From: Phytoactinopolyspora halotolerans
GTDB taxonomy: Bacteria; Actinomycetota; Actinomycetes; Jiangellales; Jiangellaceae
Length of the DNA stretch: 64,000 bases
Direction of reading: 5' to 3'
Assembly (NCBI RefSeq): GCF_010550675.1
Contig: NZ_JAAGOA010000012.1
Location: 62,001 to 126,000, forward strand
The first letter of the stretch is position 1. Each line of letters starts with the position of its first letter. Of the stretch, positions 1-7,336 are shown in pieces. A program made the translations under genes and the position numbers. Below the pieces are notes generated by a model. It was not told the origin of the DNA, did no database searches, and saw only the letters and a program-made list of their open reading frames with translations.

Positions 1-46
1 CGGTGCGCACCAGCTCCTCGTCGTCGACGATCGCGACAGTGATCAT
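1..46 (-). CDS. Response regulator, N-terminus only (cut by window edge)
   Basis: Only the first 15 codons are inside the window. They read MITVAIVDDEELVRT, the first beta strand and acidic pocket (DDEE) of a receiver domain. The ATG (46-44) overlaps the TGA of the upstream histidine kinase as ATGA, so the two are translationally coupled. A LuxR/NarL-type two-component partner is expected because the kinase is of the HisKA_3 family; the output domain lies outside the window. Confidence 0.85.
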   Translation of the reverse strand, partial: MITVAIVDDEELVRT

Positions 47-1305
47 CACGCGCCGCTCCGCCCGCGCCTGCCACCCAGGGGCAACCGCACCGAGACCTTC
101 CACATGCCGTCATTCTGCCCGGCGCTCATCCGCCCGCCCAACAGCGCCACCCGCTCGCGCATGCCCGCCAGCCCGCGCCCGCCTTGCCGAGGCGTCCCGG
201 GCCCGGCCGAGGCGTCACCGCGGACCGGGTTCACGACGTCGATGGCAAGCGTCGTGCTGCCGACCTCCACGTGCACCGACACCGGCGCGCCGCCCGCATG
301 CCGCGTCGCGTTGGTCAGCCCTTCCTGCACGATGCGGAACCCCTCCCGGGACACCACCGCCGGCATCTGAGCGACGGGACCCGTCACGTCCGCGGCGACG
401 TCCGTCCCACCGGCCCGGACGTCGTCGATCAGCCGGTCGAGATCCGTCAGCTTCCGCGCCTGCGCGGTGTCCGCCCGTCCGTCCTCGCGGAGCAGGCCGA
501 GCACATGGTCGAGGTCGGCCATCGCGGCGCGGCCGGTCTCCTCCACCGCGCTCAGCGCTCGCCGGACGAACTCCGGGTCGGAGTCGAGCAGTTCGCGCGC
601 GGCGGCCGCCTGCAGCGTCGTCACGGTGAGCGCATGGCCGACGGAGTCGTGCAGCTCACGCGCGAGGCGGTTGCGCTCCGCCAGCTGGTCCGCCTCGGCT
701 TCGAGCGCCGCGATCCGCTCGTCCGGCGACGGCCCCATCAGCACCGGCGCCATCATGGCGGCCAGCGCTCCGAGTCCGGCCACCACGTAGCCGAGCGCGA
801 CCAGCATGGCCAGCCCCAGCAGGGACAGCCACACCGTGTCATCGCCGTCCAACGGCCCCACCTGGAAGCCGTCCAGTGTCTCCTCACCGATACCGAGCTG
901 CGCGAGGATGAAGACGAAGGCGAGCGGCATCGCGATGAGCAGCGCCAGCATGACGCCACCGCCGGCCACCAGGTGGACGGCGAACCAGAGCGCTCCGCGC
1001 AGCCGGGTCTCCGGAGCGATCCGCTCCCCCGGTACATCGGGCACATCGACGCCGAGCAGCAGGCGCGCGGCGGCGATCTCCAGCGTGCGGGTCGCGCGCA
1101 GGAATGCGGGGGCACCCGCGATCACCGCCGCCACCGCCAGCAGGAGCGCGATGACCACGAGCGACGACCCGTTCCGGTACATCTGCACGAACGCGAGGGC
1201 CAGCAGCACGTACGGCAACGCCACCACTCCGCCGAGCAGCAGATGCACCCCGCGCCGATAGGTGGATCCGCTCGTCAGCGGCGCGAGCAGAGTACGCATG
1301 GCCAT
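46..1305 (-). CDS. Two-component sensor histidine kinase (HisKA_3/NarX-DesK type)
   Basis: About 419 residues. The first ~190 contain four to five hydrophobic segments (two near 25-70, then around 105-140 and 160-190), so the sensor is membrane-embedded without a large extracellular domain. A short coiled coil (about 195-213) leads to the phospho-acceptor motif RELHDSVGHAL with His near 219. A C-terminal HATPase_c domain ends with an RGLAGMRERV G-box. The start MAMRTL was chosen because upstream codons read as arginine-rich out-of-frame translation; no clear Shine-Dalgarno is seen. It follows the importer ATPase by 62 bp on the same strand, so it may be the distal part of that operon and sense the imported metal or cell-envelope state. 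The ligand is unknown. Confidence 0.85.
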   Translation of the reverse strand: MAMRTLLAPLTSGSTYRRGVHLLLGGVVALPYVLLALAFVQMYRNGSSLVVIALLLAVAAVIAGAPAFLRATRTLEIAAARLLLGVDVPDVPGERIAPETRLRGALWFAVHLVAGGGVMLALLIAMPLAFVFILAQLGIGEETLDGFQVGPLDGDDTVWLSLLGLAMLVALGYVVAGLGALAAMMAPVLMGPSPDERIAALEAEADQLAERNRLARELHDSVGHALTVTTLQAAAARELLDSDPEFVRRALSAVEETGRAAMADLDHVLGLLREDGRADTAQARKLTDLDRLIDDVRAGGTDVAADVTGPVAQMPAVVSREGFRIVQEGLTNATRHAGGAPVSVHVEVGSTTLAIDVVNPVRGDASAGPGTPRQGGRGLAGMRERVALLGGRMSAGQNDGMWKVSVRLPLGGRRGRSGA

Positions 1306-1367
1306 GACGACGATTGTCTCAACCACACGGAACGCGCGGGACGGATCGGAATGACCGCGGCTCGACG

Positions 1368-2165
1368 TCACCGCACGGCGGCGTACGGCAAGCAGACGAC
1401 CGACCCGGTCACCGGGTCCGCCGTCACGGTCGCCCGCACCCCGAACCGTTCGGCCAGGAAGTCTTCGGTCACCACGTCCGCCGGCGCGCCGTCGGCGACC
1501 ACCCGGCCGTCGGACAGGGCGATGATCCGGTCGCAGTAGTGCGCCGCCTGGTTGAGATCGTGCAGCACCAGCACCACGGTGAGCCGCCGGTCCCGCCGCA
1601 ACCGCGCGACCAGGTCGAGAACCTCGAGCTGATGCCCCATGTCGAGGAACGTGGTCGGCTCGTCGAGCAGCAGCACCGGCGTCTCCTGCGCGATCGTCAG
1701 CGCGATCCACGCGCGTTGCCGTTCGCCACCGGAGAGCCGGTCGACGTAACGCTCGGCATACGCGCTCAGGCCGGTCAGCTCCAGCGCCTCGTCCACGGCG
1801 CGGCGGTCGTCGGCGGTGACCCGCGCCAGCGCGCTTCGATGCGGGAACCGGCCATGTTCCACCAGCTCGCGCACCGTGACACCACCCGGAGGGACCGGCC
1901 CCTGTGGCAGCACGGCCAACCGCCTCGCCACCTCGACCGTCGGCAGGCGGGCGATGTCCGCGCCGTCCAGCAGCACCGTGCCCGCGTCGGCGTCCAGCAA
2001 CCTGGCCAGGGCGCGCAGCAGCGTCGATTTCCCGGAACCGTTCGGCCCCACCAGCGCGAGCATCTCGCCCCGCCCCACGTCGGCCGCCAGACCGTCGAGC
2101 ACGGTCCGGGGCCCGTACCGCACGCGCAGGTCACGCGCGGCGAGGACGTCATGGTCGATGGTCAT
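1368..2165 (-). CDS. Siderophore/metal ABC importer ATPase (FecE/FhuC family)
   Basis: 265 residues, normal for the family. Walker A GPNGSGKST lies near residues 40-48, followed by Q-loop, signature LSGGERQR, Walker B LLLDEPT and the switch histidine in VLVLHDLNQA. The LNQAAHYCDRI stretch is characteristic of ATPases serving BtuCD/FecCD-type importers. The ATG at 2165 is preceded by GGGAGAGAAGAG. It is the fourth gene of a run binding protein, permease, permease, ATPase, and would energise uptake of a ferric-siderophore, haem or other metal chelate. The substrate cannot be read from the sequence. Confidence 0.9.
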   Translation of the reverse strand: MTIDHDVLAARDLRVRYGPRTVLDGLAADVGRGEMLALVGPNGSGKSTLLRALARLLDADAGTVLLDGADIARLPTVEVARRLAVLPQGPVPPGGVTVRELVEHGRFPHRSALARVTADDRRAVDEALELTGLSAYAERYVDRLSGGERQRAWIALTIAQETPVLLLDEPTTFLDMGHQLEVLDLVARLRRDRRLTVVLVLHDLNQAAHYCDRIIALSDGRVVADGAPADVVTEDFLAERFGVRATVTADPVTGSVVCLPYAAVR

Positions 2166-2200
2166 CTCTTCTCTCCCTGGCCTGAAGTACACATGCCCGC

Positions 2201-3304
2201 TCACGTTCGTCGCCGGGCCAGCAACGCCACCAGCACCGGCCCGCCGAGCATCGCGGTCACCGCTCCGGCAGGCAGCGACGGCCGGTTCTGCACCCCGTCC
2301 TCCGGCCAGAGCGCCGTGAGCAGCTCGGCCAACAGGTCGGCGCTGACCAGAAGACCGGCCCCGACGACGCACGCCAGCGGCAACACCCGGCGTGGATGCG
2401 AGCCGACCAGCAGCCGGGCGATGTGCGACGACAACAACCCGACGAACCCGACCGCGCCGACGGCGGCGACGGCTCCGGCGGTCAGCACGGTGGCGGTGGC
2501 CAGGACGGCCAGCCGCGCTCGTCCGACCCGCAGCCCGGTGGCGGCGGCGACGTCGTCGCCCAGCCACAGCGCGGCAGCCTGCCGGCTCATCAGTAGCCCG
2601 GCCGGCACCGCTACCAGCGCCCACGGCCACAGCACCGCCCAGTCCTGCCAGACCCGCCCGTTGAGCGTGCCCACCACCCAGCGCAGCACCGCCGAGAACA
2701 GCGAGCCGTCCAGCAGCAGGAGCACCGACACCAGGCTGGACAACACCGCCGAGACGAGTACGCCGTCCAGCACGAGCCGGACCGCTCCGACCCGCCGCGA
2801 CCAGCTGAGCACATACGCCAGCCCGCCCGCCGCGAACGCGCCGGCGAGCGCGATCGCTCCGCTCCACAGACCGGGCAGCGTGTCCCACCCGGTCATGGTC
2901 AGCACCGCGACGATGGCCAGCACCGCACCCCCGGAGACGCCGAGCAGCGACGGCTCCGCCAGGTCGTTGCGGGTGGCTGCCTGCAGCAGTGCGCCGGCCA
3001 GCCCGAGCATGCATCCCGCGACGGCGGCGATGAGCACCCGCGGCAGCCGCAGCCCGAGCACGATGTGGTCGTGATACTCGACGGCGGGTTCACCGCGCAG
3101 CGCGGCCAGCACGTCGGCCGGAGAGATGGCCACGTGCCCGACGCCGAGCGAGACCACCATCAGCGCGCCGACGAGGATCCCGCCGGCCAGCAGCACCGTG
3201 CCATACCGCCGGGCGCCCCACGGCAGGTCGGAGGCGTGGCGCTCGTTCGGCAGGTCCGCGCGCATCGACGCGGGTTCCGGTGGGCGGGGACGGGTCGCCC
3301 TCAC
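2201..3304 (-). CDS. FecCD-family ABC importer permease (second)
   Basis: About 367 residues with the FecCD architecture: roughly ten membrane segments, the RLPRVLIA motif after the first helix, GxxLGLAGALLQAATRNDLAEPSLLG, and a C-terminal GFVGLLSSHIARLLVG coupling region. I chose the GTG at 3304 because it overlaps the stop of the preceding permease (GTGA) and has GCGAGG six bases upstream. An ATG at 3265 would shorten it by 13 residues. It pairs with the 3301-4422 gene to form a heterodimeric channel. The ATPase gene follows 35 bp downstream. Confidence 0.9.
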   Translation of the reverse strand: MRATRPRPPEPASMRADLPNERHASDLPWGARRYGTVLLAGGILVGALMVVSLGVGHVAISPADVLAALRGEPAVEYHDHIVLGLRLPRVLIAAVAGCMLGLAGALLQAATRNDLAEPSLLGVSGGAVLAIVAVLTMTGWDTLPGLWSGAIALAGAFAAGGLAYVLSWSRRVGAVRLVLDGVLVSAVLSSLVSVLLLLDGSLFSAVLRWVVGTLNGRVWQDWAVLWPWALVAVPAGLLMSRQAAALWLGDDVAAATGLRVGRARLAVLATATVLTAGAVAAVGAVGFVGLLSSHIARLLVGSHPRRVLPLACVVGAGLLVSADLLAELLTALWPEDGVQNRPSLPAGAVTAMLGGPVLVALLARRRT

Positions 3305-4422
3305 GGTTCGCCTCGCCGTGTCCGCGACCGCAGAAGCACGAACAGTACCGGTGCGCCGAACAGCACGGTCCAGACCCCGGCCGCCACCTCGCGCGGATGC
3401 GTGAAGGTCCGGCCCAGCTGATCGGCGACGAGGAGCAGCACACCGCCGACGGCGGCCGAGGCGATCGTCACCACCCAGGCATTGGTGGTGCGGGTGGCGC
3501 GGCGCACGATGTGAGGCGCGATCAACGCGACGAAGCCGATGGGCCCGCTGACCGCCACCACCGCCGCGGTGAGGCCGCACGCGGCGACCAGGACCAGCCG
3601 CCGCGTGGCCAGCACGTCGACACCCAGCGACGCGGCGACGTCGTCGCCCAGGCGGAGAACGTTCAGGCGACGGCTGAGCGCGATGCCCAGCGGAAGGCAG
3701 ACCGCGGCCCACGGGAGGATGGTGCGCACCTCGTCCCACGACCGGTTGGCCAGGCTACCGAGCAGATACTGATAGAACAGGCCGACGTCGCTGGGCGCCC
3801 CGAGGGTGAGCACCGCCACCACGCAGCCGGTCAGGAACGTGGAACAGGCCAGACCGGTGAGCACCAGCACCGCCGGGTCGGAACGGCGTCGCCCGACCAG
3901 GATCACACCGAGCCCGATCCCCAGCCCGCCGAGTGTGGCCGCCACCGGCAGGATGCCCCTGCCGATCGGCAGCCCGAGCACGGCCACCGAGGCGACCACC
4001 AGCGCGCATCCGCCGCTGACGCCCAGCAGCTCCGGCGCGGCCAGCGGATTGCGCAGCGAGTCCTGCAGCAGCGCGCCGGCGACCCCGAGACTCGCCCCGG
4101 CGAGGAGAGCGAGCACGATGCGCGGCGTGCGTAGGTCGACCACGACGACGTGCACGGGATCGTCCGCCGGTGCCCGCCAGGCCTCCACCACGCCGGTGAG
4201 GTCAAGACGTGGGTTTCCGACCAGCAGCCCCAAGGCGGCTCCGCTGACCAGCAGCAGGAGGCACGCCGCGGCCAACCACCCCACCCGGCGGCTCACCCGG
4301 CCGGGGCGCGCGCCGGACTGCCGGCCGGCGACCGTGCCGACTGTATTCGGCGTGCCGGCCGTATGCGGCGTGCCGGCCGTATTCGGCGTGCTAGGCGCGT
4401 TCGGTGTCCTGGGAGTACTCAA
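3301..4422 (-). CDS. FecCD-family ABC importer permease (first), repeat-bearing N-terminus
   Basis: 373 residues if started at the TTG (4422) that overlaps the binding-protein stop codon as TTGA. Family motifs are clear: LRTPRIVLALLAG, GVAGALLQDSLRNPLAAPELLG, and GPIGFVALIAPHIVRR near the C-terminus. The first ~45 residues are not family-like. They consist of proline/threonine-rich copies of the type TPNTAG, encoded by a short DNA tandem repeat at about 4338-4395. GTG codons at 4296 and just after would remove this tail and start next to the first membrane helix. The true start is therefore uncertain; the transporter assignment is not. Confidence 0.88.
   Translation of the reverse strand: MSTPRTPNAPSTPNTAGTPHTAGTPNTVGTVAGRQSGARPGRVSRRVGWLAAACLLLLVSGAALGLLVGNPRLDLTGVVEAWRAPADDPVHVVVVDLRTPRIVLALLAGASLGVAGALLQDSLRNPLAAPELLGVSGGCALVVASVAVLGLPIGRGILPVAATLGGLGIGLGVILVGRRRSDPAVLVLTGLACSTFLTGCVVAVLTLGAPSDVGLFYQYLLGSLANRSWDEVRTILPWAAVCLPLGIALSRRLNVLRLGDDVAASLGVDVLATRRLVLVAACGLTAAVVAVSGPIGFVALIAPHIVRRATRTTNAWVVTIASAAVGGVLLLVADQLGRTFTHPREVAAGVWTVLFGAPVLFVLLRSRTRRGEP
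4338..4395 (-). repeat. Short imperfect tandem repeat in permease 5' end
   Basis: The unit is about 18 bp (core gtattcggcgtgccggcc). Two nearly complete copies and a partial copy are visible, differing by single bases (gtattcgg versus gtatgcgg). They encode the TPNTAG/TPHTAG/TPNTVG series in the permease N-terminus. This could expand or contract by replication slippage. Confidence 0.75.
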
Positions 4423-5429
4423 GGCGCGGCGATACCGAGCGGCTCCGGGAACTCGTCCGGGTAGACGGTGGGCATGACTACGTCGAGGTAGAGCTGCTCA
4501 CCGCGGGTTCCCGACGTCGTTCCCCACCAGGCGTTGTCGACCACGTGCACGGTGCCGTTCCGCACCGCCTGCAGCGTGCCCCAGATCGGCTCGTCCTCCA
4601 GCTGCTCCACCAGCGCGGGCGCGTCCGGGTCGAAGGCGAAATCGAGGACGAAGATGTGCTCCGGGTCGACGGCGACGATGTCTTCCAGGCCGATCTCCAG
4701 AAATCCGCTCTCGCCTTCCTGCGCGGCCGGCCACGGGTAATCGGTGTATCGCGCCAGCAGCCGACCGATGCCGGAGTCGAGCGCGTCGATGCCGATGTCG
4801 TTGGTGGCGCCCCCGTACATCGACAGCACCGAGGTCGCCCGCGCGCCGGGCTGGTAGTCGGCCAGCGTGCTCCGGTAGCGCTCGACAGCGGTCTCGGCTT
4901 CGTCTTGCCGGTCGGTGAGGACGGCCAAGCGCTGCAGGTTGTCCTCGGCGTCGCCGTCATCGCTCAGCTCCACGCCGAAGAACGGGATGTCTCCCAGGGC
5001 ATCCTGCAGCTCGCCGTGTACGGCGGCGGAACCGACCACCAGGTCCGGCTCGGCAGCGACGATGCCCTCGATGCTGGGTTCGAAGAACGTCCCGTCGAGC
5101 GCCTGAGTGGCGGCGTCCGGACCGAAGAAGTAGGGATGCTGCACCTGGTCGATCTGCAACGACGCGACCGGCTCGACCCCGAGCTCGGCAAGCGCGTCGA
5201 TGCAGGTGCCGTCGAGGCACACCACCCGCTCGGCGGGCTGCTCCAGGGTGACAGTCTTTCCGGTCCAATCCTCGGCTTCGACCGCACCCGTACCGCCGTC
5301 GCTCGCATCCGGAGCATCGGAACCGGCGACTTCCGCCTCATTGTCGGCGTCCTGCCCGCAGGCGGCGAGAGCGAGCGTGAACACGGTGGCAGCCGCCACC
5401 GGGATGGCTGTGCGAGATCGGCCGGGCAC
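4419..5429 (-). CDS. Metal-chelate ABC importer substrate-binding lipoprotein (FecB/FepB type)
   Basis: About 336 residues. A GTG at 5429 preceded by AGAGGAGAG was preferred over the ATG at 5474. It places a lipoprotein signal at the N-terminus with lipobox LALAAC and cleavage before Cys. The mature part begins with an acidic linker, then a periplasmic-binding fold (VTLEQPAERVVCLDG near the start; AAEPDLVVGS; closing VVDNAWW). Two cysteines sit close together in VVCLDGTCIDALAELG. It is the promoter-proximal gene of the importer operon and is transcribed from the divergent promoter region around 5486-5514. Whether the ligand is a siderophore, haem or cobalamin is open. Confidence 0.88.
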   Translation of the reverse strand: MPGRSRTAIPVAAATVFTLALAACGQDADNEAEVAGSDAPDASDGGTGAVEAEDWTGKTVTLEQPAERVVCLDGTCIDALAELGVEPVASLQIDQVQHPYFFGPDAATQALDGTFFEPSIEGIVAAEPDLVVGSAAVHGELQDALGDIPFFGVELSDDGDAEDNLQRLAVLTDRQDEAETAVERYRSTLADYQPGARATSVLSMYGGATNDIGIDALDSGIGRLLARYTDYPWPAAQEGESGFLEIGLEDIVAVDPEHIFVLDFAFDPDAPALVEQLEDEPIWGTLQAVRNGTVHVVDNAWWGTTSGTRGEQLYLDVVMPTVYPDEFPEPLGIAAP

Positions 5430-5485
5430 TGACTCTCCTCTGTCGAGTTCGGGCACACCGGGTGGCCCCGGCATGTTGCCGCCAC

Positions 5486-5530
5486 AGCATACCGTACGAT
5501 GATAGTCGTTCTCATTAGTACTGCTATGCT
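5486..5530. promoter_or_regulatory. Divergent promoters with a central Fur/Zur-like dyad
   Basis: A partial palindrome TGATAGTCGTTCTCA (5500-5514, extended ATGA...TCAT 5499-5515) lies between two TATGCT -10 hexamers, one on the minus strand (5491-5486) and one on the plus strand (5525-5530). With 17-bp spacers, each -35 region overlaps the dyad, so one bound repressor could shut off both the importer and exporter transcripts. The half sites resemble Fur-superfamily boxes (10 of 15 positions match the mycobacterial-type Zur consensus TGAAAATGATTTTCA). The identity of the regulator is inferred. Confidence 0.5.
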
Positions 5531-5557
5531 GCAGGTCCGCGACTGAGAAAGAGACTC

Positions 5558-7336
5558 ATGCTGATCAACCGCACCGTGCTCCGATTCGTCACCTCGGCTC
5601 GCGGTCACCTGGCCCTCACCGTGCTCCTCGGGCTCGCGGCATCGGCCGCGGCGGTCGGGACCGCCTTCGCGCTCGCCGAGGTGGTGGCCAGGGTCCTGTC
5701 GGCGTCGGCGGCCGGCTCCGATGCCGGACGGGAGCTCGGCGACGCGCTGGCACCCCTGGCCGTCGCCGCCGCGCTGACGCTCACCCGCGCCGGGCTGCTG
5801 TGGTGGCGGGACCAGTGTGCGGTCCGGGCGGCGATCGACGTCAAGCACCGGGTGCGTGCGCGGCTGGTCCGGCACCTGTTCGCGCTCGGTCCCGCGCACG
5901 CGCGCCGAACGCGCAGCGGCGGCGTCCAGGCCACCTTGGTAGACGGCGTCGAACACCTGCAGGCCTACGTCGGCTTCTACCTGCCCCAGGTGGTGGTGTC
6001 GCTGGTAGTGCCGGCCACGCTCGTCGGGATCCTGGCCACCCGCGACGTCGCCGTCGCCGTGCTGGTGGCCGTCGGCGTGCTGAGCGTGCCGATCGCCCAG
6101 CGGCTGTGGAAGCGACTGCTCGGCGAGCGTGCCGACGTCCATTGGAAGGCCTTCGAGTCCTACGCCGCCCGCATCGCCGACACGCTCGCCGGGATCGTCA
6201 CGCTGATCTCGCTCGGCGCCACCAGGCGGGCCGGGCAGCGCCTGGCCGAGCAGGCCGAACAGCTGCGCGCGGCGACCTCGGCCAACCTGCGCGCGTCGCT
6301 CGGCGTGTACATCGTGACCGCCACCGCGATGAGCGCGGGCACCGCGGGCGCCACCGTGCTGGCCGCGGTGCACGCCGCGCAGGGCAGCCTGCGGCCGTCC
6401 GACGTCCTGCTGGTATTGTTCCTGGCGGCGGAGTGCTTCCGACCGTTGCAGGACCTGCAGACCTACTGGCATGAAGGGTTCTACGGACTCTCGGCCGCGC
6501 GCGGCATCGCGCAGCTCCTGGACACCCCGCCGGTCGTCGCCGAGCGGCCGGACGCCGCCCCGGCGAGCCTGCGCACTCCCCCGGCCCTGAGCGTCGACGA
6601 CGTGACCTACCGCTATCCGGGCGCCACGCAGCCCGCACTGCGAGAGGTCAGCCTCCAGATCCCCGCCGGAAGCACCGTCGCCGTCGTGGGACCGTCCGGA
6701 GCCGGCAAGTCCACGCTCGTCCAGCTGCTCCTGCGCGATCTGGACCCCGACTCCGGAACCGTCGCCATCGACGGGCACGACCTCCGCGATCTGCCGCTGA
6801 ACCAACTGCGCCGGACCACCGCCCTGGTGGCGCAGGACGTGGTCCTGCTCGACGGCAGCGTCTGGGACAACATCCGGCTCGCCGCGCCGGACGCCGACGA
6901 CGCGCAGATCATGGCGGCCGTCCGGGCCGCCCGGGTGGACGAGCTCGCGGACTCGCTGCCGAACGGCCTCGACACGCCCGTCGGCGAACGCGGCGGCACA
7001 CTCTCCGGCGGGCAACGTCAACGCGTCGCGCTGGCCCGCGCGCTGGTCGCGCGCGCACCGGTGCTCGTACTCGACGAGGCGACGTCGGCGCTCGACGCGG
7101 AGAACGAGGCGCTGGTCACCGAAGCCCTGCACGGACCTGGCGCGGACGCCCGCACCACCATCGTCGTCGCGCACCGCCTGTCCACCGTCGCCCGTTCCGA
7201 CCTGATCGTGGTGCTCGACGCGGGCCGCGTCGTCGAGGCGGGCCCGCCCGCCGAGCTGGCCCGCATGGGCGGCGCATGGGCCCGGATGCTGCAGATTCAA
7301 CGGGCGTCACTGCAGACCGCGGGAGCCGTGCGATGA
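5558..7336 (+). CDS. ABC exporter half-transporter, permease-ATPase fusion (subunit 1)
   Basis: 592 residues: six-helix type IV exporter membrane domain (about 10-310) followed by an ATPase domain. The ATPase carries Walker A GPSGAGKST, signature LSGGQRQR, Walker B VLVLDEATSALD and switch His in IVVAHRLSTV. The ATG at 5558 follows GAGAAAGAG. The end overlaps the next gene (ATGA), so the two are co-translated and likely form a heterodimer of the CydDC/IrtAB/YbtPQ kind. Its signature and Walker B glutamate are intact, so this half should hydrolyse ATP. Divergence from a metal importer suggests export or uptake of a metallophore or metal-related small molecule, but this is inference. Confidence 0.88.
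   Translation: MLINRTVLRFVTSARGHLALTVLLGLAASAAAVGTAFALAEVVARVLSASAAGSDAGRELGDALAPLAVAAALTLTRAGLLWWRDQCAVRAAIDVKHRVRARLVRHLFALGPAHARRTRSGGVQATLVDGVEHLQAYVGFYLPQVVVSLVVPATLVGILATRDVAVAVLVAVGVLSVPIAQRLWKRLLGERADVHWKAFESYAARIADTLAGIVTLISLGATRRAGQRLAEQAEQLRAATSANLRASLGVYIVTATAMSAGTAGATVLAAVHAAQGSLRPSDVLLVLFLAAECFRPLQDLQTYWHEGFYGLSAARGIAQLLDTPPVVAERPDAAPASLRTPPALSVDDVTYRYPGATQPALREVSLQIPAGSTVAVVGPSGAGKSTLVQLLLRDLDPDSGTVAIDGHDLRDLPLNQLRRTTALVAQDVVLLDGSVWDNIRLAAPDADDAQIMAAVRAARVDELADSLPNGLDTPVGERGGTLSGGQRQRVALARALVARAPVLVLDEATSALDAENEALVTEALHGPGADARTTIVVAHRLSTVARSDLIVVLDAGRVVEAGPPAELARMGGAWARMLQIQRASLQTAGAVR

Noticed and set aside
4964-7300. 778-codon open frame on the minus strand across the ABC exporter region
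   Set aside because: It is the antisense shadow of the exporter gene; composition is Arg/Gly/Gln-rich and no domain is recognisable, as happens in very GC-rich DNA.
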